Shown here one piece after another: positions 52,645-59,600 of a stretch of DNA of 62,129 nt; the first letter of the stretch is position 1, and the number at the start of each line of letters is the position of its first letter. The DNA is from Tepidibacter mesophilus (GTDB taxonomy: Bacteria > Bacillota > Clostridia > Peptostreptococcales > Peptostreptococcaceae). The stretch spans positions 1-62,129 of the forward strand of contig NZ_BDQY01000021.1 of NCBI RefSeq assembly GCF_002724055.1, written 5' to 3'. The position numbers and the translations under genes are program-made. The notes under the pieces are model-generated. The model was not told where the DNA came from and ran no database searches. It saw only the letters and a list, made by a program, of their open reading frames with translations.

Positions 52645-54141
52645 TTGAATATAAGGAAAATATTAATTGTATTATTTTTATTTATAATATCAGTTTTAAC
52701 TATTTTCAATTTTGCAAGATATAAGAATTATGCTGATGAATACGTTGATTATGTAGATTCTAATAATTTATACACGTTAAAATATCCTAAAAGAATGCAT
52801 ATAGACAAATCTTTGCAAAGCATTAGAACGGTTATATATGATAAAAATACAAAAATAGAAATATACTCTGATGATTTTGAAGACAGTATATCTTCACCTA
52901 CATCCTATATAAATTATAGCAATCAATTTGCAATTAATAAAAATCATATAATAGAAATTGATAAAAATTTGAAAATAAACAATATGAAAGTACATTTATT
53001 AAAATGGAGGCGTGAAAAGCTTTCAAAAATAAAAAATGATAAAAATTATTATGTAAGCGCAGAATTTGTAAAGAATGAAAATGAAGTTTATACAATAATT
53101 ATTAAATCCTCAAAGAAGTTAAAGCACCATAGAAATTATATGAAGATTATAGCTAGCTTTAAGATTCTGGATGAAAATAATGATTTGAAAACAAGTGAAT
53201 CATTAAAGAACAAATATTTAAATCAAGAAACTATGTTATTTTATGAAAAATATTTTTCAAAAAATAAAGGATTGAAATGGGGGATTTTCGAAAATACTGC
53301 TCCTAAAAGTCTTGATTTTTTGAATTCTCTTGAAAAAAAGTTAGATTATAATTTTAAATTTTTGGTTACTTATCAATCTTTTTCTAGCAAATCTTTTCCT
53401 CTGGATGGGATGTTAAATGCATACAATGATGATAGATATGTGTTGTTAACACTTCAAACTATGTATTTAGATAATAAAGATAATACATCTGTTATGTATG
53501 ATATATTAAATGGTAAATACGATGATTTTCTAAATGATTATGCAAAAAAAATAAAAGAGTTTAACCATCCTATAATGTTTAGGCTGAATAACGAGATGAA
53601 TGGAGATTGGTGTACATATTCTAGTTATTATTATTCTAAAGATACAGATATATTTAAAAATGTATATAAGTATGTATATAAGATATTTGAGTTTAATGAA
53701 GTAGACAATGTCCTTTGGGTATGGAATCCACATGATGTATCTTTCCCGGATTTTAAGTGGAATAATTGCTTGAATTATTATCCTGGAGACAAGTATGTAG
53801 ATATAATAGGTCTTACAGGATACAATGCTGGAACATACTATGAAGGGGAAAAGTGGAGAAGTTTTAATGAAATATATATACCACTTTATAATGAATATAT
53901 TAAAAACTTTGATAAACCATTTATGATTACAGAGTTTGGATGTAACAGTGTAGGAGGAGACAAAGTAAAATGGATGGGCGAGATGTTTAGGAATATTAAA
54001 TATTTCAAAAACATAAAGGTTGCTATATGGTGGAACGGAATCGACTGGGATAGCAACATGAATCCAGCAAGAATATATAGATTAGATGAAAATGAAGATA
54101 CTATTAATGCTTTTAGAGAAGGTCTTAAAAATTATAAGTAA
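52645..54141 (+). CDS. Membrane-anchored or secreted GH26-like glycoside hydrolase
   Basis: The start is TTG 52645, with GGGGGGA just upstream. An uncleaved signal anchor (residues 5-24) leads to a 170-residue beta-rich N-terminal domain. The C-terminal GH26-like catalytic domain follows. The acid/base is Glu317 in FRLNNEMNGDW and the nucleophile Glu430 in MITEFGCNSVGG, the family spacing of about 110 residues. VLWVWNPHD and WWNGIDWDSN are supporting motifs. GH26 enzymes cut beta-mannans or mixed beta-1,3/1,4 glucans, and clostridial relatives may trim exopolysaccharide. It is monocistronic (498 aa). Confidence 0.85.
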   Translation: MNIRKILIVLFLFIISVLTIFNFARYKNYADEYVDYVDSNNLYTLKYPKRMHIDKSLQSIRTVIYDKNTKIEIYSDDFEDSISSPTSYINYSNQFAINKNHIIEIDKNLKINNMKVHLLKWRREKLSKIKNDKNYYVSAEFVKNENEVYTIIIKSSKKLKHHRNYMKIIASFKILDENNDLKTSESLKNKYLNQETMLFYEKYFSKNKGLKWGIFENTAPKSLDFLNSLEKKLDYNFKFLVTYQSFSSKSFPLDGMLNAYNDDRYVLLTLQTMYLDNKDNTSVMYDILNGKYDDFLNDYAKKIKEFNHPIMFRLNNEMNGDWCTYSSYYYSKDTDIFKNVYKYVYKIFEFNEVDNVLWVWNPHDVSFPDFKWNNCLNYYPGDKYVDIIGLTGYNAGTYYEGEKWRSFNEIYIPLYNEYIKNFDKPFMITEFGCNSVGGDKVKWMGEMFRNIKYFKNIKVAIWWNGIDWDSNMNPARIYRLDENEDTINAFREGLKNYK

Positions 54142-54226
54142 TTATTTAAAACATAAAAAATGTAATGTGCATTAGTTCTAAATCCAGCAGCTAATTAGCT
54201 GAAAGATAAGTTTCCTATGAATTAAA

Positions 54227-54274
54227 AAAGGATGTCTTAAAATAATTTGAAAAATTATTTTAAGACATCCTTTT
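54227..54274 (+). terminator. Terminator of the GH26 gene
   Basis: AAGGATGTCTTAAAATAATT pairs with AATTATTTTAAGACATCCTT and then T4. Confidence 0.85.
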
Positions 54275-54393
54275 CTTATATTCTTAAACTAAATTAGAAT
54301 TTATTGTAATTAAAATGGAGGATATTACCTAAAAATGTAGAATATTATGTATTTATAAAGAAAAATGTAAAATTAAATAAGTATATTATGTAA

Positions 54394-54515
54394 ATAGCAA
54401 ACCTATCGAAAGGTAGGGACGCAAAGCCACGGGTCTAAGGTATTTCTATGATAGTCGGGTTGCCAAAATATAAGATTAGGAGACTTCTATGTTTTTTGGC
54501 GTAGAAGTCTTTTAT
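54394..54515 (+). ncRNA. c-di-GMP-I riboswitch (GEMM) with terminator
   Basis: The GEMM hallmark parts are all present: CTATCGAAAGGTAG (GAAA tetraloop hairpin), GGGACGCAAAGCCACGGGTC and GATAGTCGGGTTGCC. The aptamer spans 54394-54470. A terminator hairpin follows: AGACTTCTA pairs with TAGAAGTCT and then T-rich sequence (54480-54515). Binding of cyclic di-GMP would decide whether transcription reaches the SLH and YD-repeat genes. Whether it is an on or off switch cannot be settled by eye. Confidence 0.95.
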
Positions 54516-54526
54516 TTTGTCTGAAA

Positions 54527-54643
54527 GCTAAAAGTTCTAAAACTCCATCTTCTTAAGGCTGGAGATAAGAACTTAACAGCTTCTGGATTAGCGAAACTTA
54601 ATTCAGTTGAAGTAAAAACTCCATCTGAATTAAGTTTCGCTTT
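54527..54643 (+). repeat. Nested hairpin element R3, copy b, plus a second terminator-like hairpin
   Basis: GCT/AGC, AAGTTCT/AGAACTT and CTCCA/TGGAG form three nested helices (54527-54580). After a TTCTGGATTA linker comes a perfect 16-bp hairpin GCGAAACTTAATTCAG/CTGAATTAAGTTTCGC (54591-54640) with TTTAT after it. The loop of the second hairpin repeats AAAACTCCATCT. TGGAG could therefore pair with either CTCCA copy (54543 or 54619), so two folds compete. It lies between the riboswitch terminator and the first gene. Confidence 0.6.
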
Positions 54644-54665
54644 ATAAAAAGAAAGGAGAAATAGA

Positions 54666-56642
54666 ATGTCAAAACAAAAAAGAATTTTTAGAACATTATC
54701 TTTAATATTTTCACTTACTCTAATGTTATCTAGCACTATTCATGCAGAAAGTGAAAATATTTCACTTGAAACTAAACCAGAAGGTAAAGTGGAAGTCTAT
54801 AAAGATAATATTGTATGGATGTCTCATGATAATGAAAATTGGGATATTTACTATATGAACAAGTTGACTAAGGAGCAAAAACAAATAACTAATAATCCTA
54901 ATGACCAAGGATATCCTGATATATGGGAAAACTACATAGTATATCAGGACAACAAAAATCATATTGAGGATAAAACAGGATATTTTGATATTTATCTATA
55001 TGATTTAAATACAGACAATGAAAAGAAAATATCTAATATTCAAGGAAATCATCAAAATCCTATAATATGTGATAATAAGGTTGTTTGGGTAGACAATAAG
55101 GATGGGAAAAAAGATGTTATTTTATATGACATAAAAAAAGATACATTAAAAAGAGTTTCATCAAGTGATGCACAGACTTTTGGAGTTACATTTGATGGAA
55201 GAATTATTGCATGGATGGACTCAAGAAACAAAAGCTTTGATATTTACATATACGATACTTTAGAGGATAAAGAAAAAAGGATAACATACAGCCTTCAAGA
55301 TGATGTAGATCCTATAGTTAATAATGGGAAAGTAGTATGGATGGTAGATTACAATGGATATTCTCAAGTATATATGTATGATGTACAAACCGATCTTAAA
55401 ACAAAATTAACTGTAGGAGAAGAAAACCACAGACCTATTGCTTTTTCAGATAATAATTTATTACTAGTTGAAAATGACAAATTAGTATTAAACAATGTAG
55501 ATAAAATTGTAGATTATTCTATGAATTATCAAGCTACAGAAATGCCTAAACAAGCTTTTTTAATAGGAGATGAAGTAGTTTTATTTGATGGAAAAAGCGT
55601 AAATTATGATTCTTTAGAAAATTTATTAGAAGAAGCACCAGAAGAAAAGGAAGATACAAATAAAGATAATAGTAATTCAAGAAAAAATTCAAAACCTATA
55701 GAAATTATAGAAGAAAATTACAAACTTGTTAAAGCTGATCAAGATACAACAATAAAATCTGATGATGGAAAATTAACTTTAAAAATAGAAAAAGGAAGCT
55801 TTGATAAAGATGTAAATATATCTATAAAAGAAAAAGAATCATCAAAAATAAAAGGCTATATAAATATAACACCTACTTATGAAATAAACATAAAAGAAAA
55901 TGTTAAGCCTTTAAAGCCAATAAAAGCACTTATAATCTATAAAGATAAATCTTCAAGCTATAACACTAAAAATATATGTACATATAAATTAAATAATAAT
56001 GAATTAAAAATTGTAAGTTCAATAAGAAATGAAGAAGATAATACACTTGAAACTAATATTTTACAAAATGATAATTTAGCATTGATGATATATGATAAAA
56101 AATTTAGTGATATGAACAATCATTGGTCATATGAAACAGTAAAAACAATAGCAGCACATCAAATAATAAATGGATATGAGGATGATAGCTTTAGACCAGA
56201 TAAAGAAATGACTAGAGCAGAATTTGTAAAAGTCCTTGTAAGTAGTATGGGAGAAAAGGTAGACAATTATGAAACTAATTTTACTGATATTCCTGAATAT
56301 TTCTGGGCAAGCCCTTATATAAATGCTGCTTATGAAAAAGGGTGGATAACAGGATATGATGGTAAGTTTAATCCAAATGAGTCTATAACTCGTGAGCAGA
56401 TGATAACTATAATTATGAGAGTTTATAGAGATATAAATAATACTAAGGTAGAAAAATCAGATTTAAGTATTTACAGTGATAATAACAAGATAAGCTCGTG
56501 GGCAGAAAAGTATATGAGTGAAGCTGTTAACCTAGGGTTTATAAAAGGATATAACAATGAGCTATCACCTAATAAAAATACTACTAGAGCTCAATCTGCA
56601 ACTATGATATATAGATATCTTGATGATTTAAATAAGTTATAG
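54666..56642 (+). CDS. Cell-surface beta-propeller protein with three SLH domains
   Basis: The 658-aa protein has a signal peptide (ending near STIHAE, residue 27). Residues about 35-315 hold five or six TolB-like propeller blades, each with D-YYMN or DIYLYD and an NKVVWVDNKDG-type strand. A linker rich in Glu/Asn/Lys follows, then a beta domain (about 345-475). Three SLH domains end it, starting at FSDMNNHWSYETVKTIAAHQ (about 480), FTDIPEYFWASPYINAAYEK (about 540) and SDNNKISSWAEKYMSEAVNL (about 603). SLH domains anchor to secondary wall polymer. It is first after the c-di-GMP riboswitch, with AAAGGAGA before the ATG, 14 bp before the next gene. Confidence 0.9.
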   Translation: MSKQKRIFRTLSLIFSLTLMLSSTIHAESENISLETKPEGKVEVYKDNIVWMSHDNENWDIYYMNKLTKEQKQITNNPNDQGYPDIWENYIVYQDNKNHIEDKTGYFDIYLYDLNTDNEKKISNIQGNHQNPIICDNKVVWVDNKDGKKDVILYDIKKDTLKRVSSSDAQTFGVTFDGRIIAWMDSRNKSFDIYIYDTLEDKEKRITYSLQDDVDPIVNNGKVVWMVDYNGYSQVYMYDVQTDLKTKLTVGEENHRPIAFSDNNLLLVENDKLVLNNVDKIVDYSMNYQATEMPKQAFLIGDEVVLFDGKSVNYDSLENLLEEAPEEKEDTNKDNSNSRKNSKPIEIIEENYKLVKADQDTTIKSDDGKLTLKIEKGSFDKDVNISIKEKESSKIKGYINITPTYEINIKENVKPLKPIKALIIYKDKSSSYNTKNICTYKLNNNELKIVSSIRNEEDNTLETNILQNDNLALMIYDKKFSDMNNHWSYETVKTIAAHQIINGYEDDSFRPDKEMTRAEFVKVLVSSMGEKVDNYETNFTDIPEYFWASPYINAAYEKGWITGYDGKFNPNESITREQMITIIMRVYRDINNTKVEKSDLSIYSDNNKISSWAEKYMSEAVNLGFIKGYNNELSPNKNTTRAQSATMIYRYLDDLNKL

Positions 56643-56656
56643 AGAGGAGTCAACGA

Positions 56657-59600
56657 ATGAGAAGATTAAGCAAAAGGTTTATATCCTTTATTCTTGTATT
56701 TACAATGGTAGTATCCATGATAATACCTATAGATACAAGCTTTGCACAAATGGATTCACCTAATTCAAGTCAAGTTAAATTCACAAAAGCAGTGCCATCT
56801 GTATTTAATCCAAGTAAAGGAGAACAAACAAAGATACTATGGAATTTCCAGTATGAGCAAAAAACAAGAATAGAAATAAAAAATGCAACAAATACGGTAA
56901 AAGTAATACAAGAATCAAAAAAATATCCAGGGGATTTTGTAACTAACGAAGAAATATGGGATGGTAAAGATGATAATGGAAATATTGTTCCAAATGGAAC
57001 ATATACAGTACATATACAGCCTCTAGATGAAGAGTGGGCAAAATTTCCTTCATCAACAACTGTAACAGTAATGGATAAGCCATCAGAGGATATAGCAATA
57101 GCTCCTAATATAAATGGAGAATTGTTTATGGTTTATGGTTATACAGAAGTAAATGAAACAGGTGAAGATGAGTATACTGATAAAGTAGAACTTTATATAG
57201 ATGGTCATTCACTAGGAGAAGCAAACATTCAGCCTGGTATGTGGTCATTGAATGTAACACTTCCTGATTATAAAGAAGTAAAGATAACCGCAAAGAAAAC
57301 TAATATGGTACCTAAAAAAGAAACAGATGATGAAGGTAACACTAGAATAGTTTATGAACCTAAAGAGATAGACTTAGGACCTATTAATGTATTAAAACAT
57401 AAAATAAGACCTCATGATAGATTCACAGATATAGCAAGACATTACTATGGTGATAGTAATAAGTGGAATGATATAGTAGATTTTAATAACATGACAAACC
57501 CTTATGTTATAGGAATAGACTGTAATCTTTTAGTTTTAGATCCTATAACAGATGGAGAACCTCCAATATCAGAATTTACAGATCCAGAAGATATGCAGAA
57601 AAAATGTGGGGTTGTTGACTTAATGTCTGGAGAAACTGTATTTAGTGAAGATCCAGTAAACCTTTCAACAGGAAATTATATATACAGTTATGAGGATATA
57701 TTTGTAGATGGAGGCTTTCCTATATCATTTACAAGATTTTATAACTCCAGAGATAGATACAATGGAGACTTAGGTATGAATTGGCACCATAACTTTGAAT
57801 ATAGACTTCAAGATATGGGAAATGGAACAGCAGAAGTAATATTTTATGATGGACATAGAGAAGAGTATAAGTTAAAAGGTAGTGGAGAATACGAATCAGA
57901 ACCAGGAAACTATAATAAGCTTGAAAAACATAATGATCAAACTTATACACTAACACTTCACAATAAAACTAAGTACTACTTTAATGAAAGAGGAGAGCTT
58001 ACAAGCATAGAAGATAGAAATTCTAATATAACAAAACTTATATATGAAGATATGCTTTTAAGAGAAATTAGAACTGACAGTGGATATTTATTAATTCAAT
58101 ACTACAAGGATGGAAGAATAAGAAAAATATCAGATAGTACAGGAAGAAATGTAGATTATACTTATCACGGAGATGACTTAGAAGCCTTTGAAGATTCAGA
58201 AGGAAATGTTATAAGCTATGAATACAATTCAAAGCATGAAATAACTAAGGTTACAAGTCCATTAAAAGATGGAAATGTAATAAATGTATATGATGATAAA
58301 GGAAGAGTAGTACAGCAGACATTAGCAGATGGAAGTACAATGTATTTCAGTTATGATGAAAATAATAGAACGACTACTTTAACAGAACGAGATGGAACTC
58401 AAACAATATATAAATATGATGAAAATTATAGGATAACAGAAACGATTTACTCAGATGGATCAGAAAAAATCACATTCAATGATAAAGGAGAAAGAACATC
58501 ATCTACAGATAAAAATGGAAATACATATTTTTATAAATATGATGATAGAGGGAACTTAACATTGGTTAAGGATCCATTTGAGAATATTACAAAATACACT
58601 TATGATGAAGATAATAATGTAACTTCTATTACTCAACCAGATGGGCAAAGATATACTTTTACATATGATAGCAAAGGAAATATGATAAGCGCTATAGATA
58701 CTTTAAACAGAAAAGTAGAGTATCAATATAATGAAAAAGGACTACCAGTAAAAGTTATAAAGCCTGATAAAAGTGTTTCTTATATGAATTACGACAGCAA
58801 AGGAAATGTAGTTGAATCAATAGATGGGCTAGGAAATAAAACTGAATTTGAATACGATAAATTAAACAGAGTAAAAACAATAATAGATCCTAAAGGAAAC
58901 AAAACAACATTTGAATATACAGCTACTAATGAAATTAAAAAAGTAGTAGATGCTAAAGGAGACAGTGCATCATATAAATATAATGCAAATGGAAAACTAG
59001 AACAAGTAGTAGATCAAAATGGGAATATAACAGAATATAAATATAATCAAGCTGATCAATTAGTAGAGATAATAGATTCATTAAATGCTGTTACAAAATT
59101 TGAATATGATGCCATGGGTAATCTGACAAAAGTAATAGATGCAAATGAAGGAGAAATAAAATATAACTACGATAAACTAGGAAGAGTAATATCACTAATA
59201 GATCAAGAAAATAATACGTTAAAATATAACTATGACCCAAACGGAAATTTAACTAAAGAAATAGATCCGAATGGAAATATAACAGAATATAAATATAATG
59301 AATTAAACCAGCTAATAAAAATAATAGATGCAAACAAAAACGAAACAAGCTATGGATATGACTCTCTTGGAAGAGTAACTAAAGTAATTGATGCTCTAAA
59401 TTATACTAATGAATATGAATACTATTCTGATGGAAGTATAAAAACAGCAGTAGATGAATTAGGAAATAAAGTATCATTTACATACAATTCACTAGGTCTT
59501 GTTGAGACAGTAACAGATGAAGAAGGTGCAGTTACAAGATATGAATACAACTCAAATGGAAATATAATAAAGGTAACAGACTCAGAAGGAGCTGTAACTA

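Noticed and set aside
52645-54141. GH26 gene as part of the c-di-GMP operon
   Set aside because: A strong terminator at 54227-54274 separates it from the riboswitch, which lies downstream of it.
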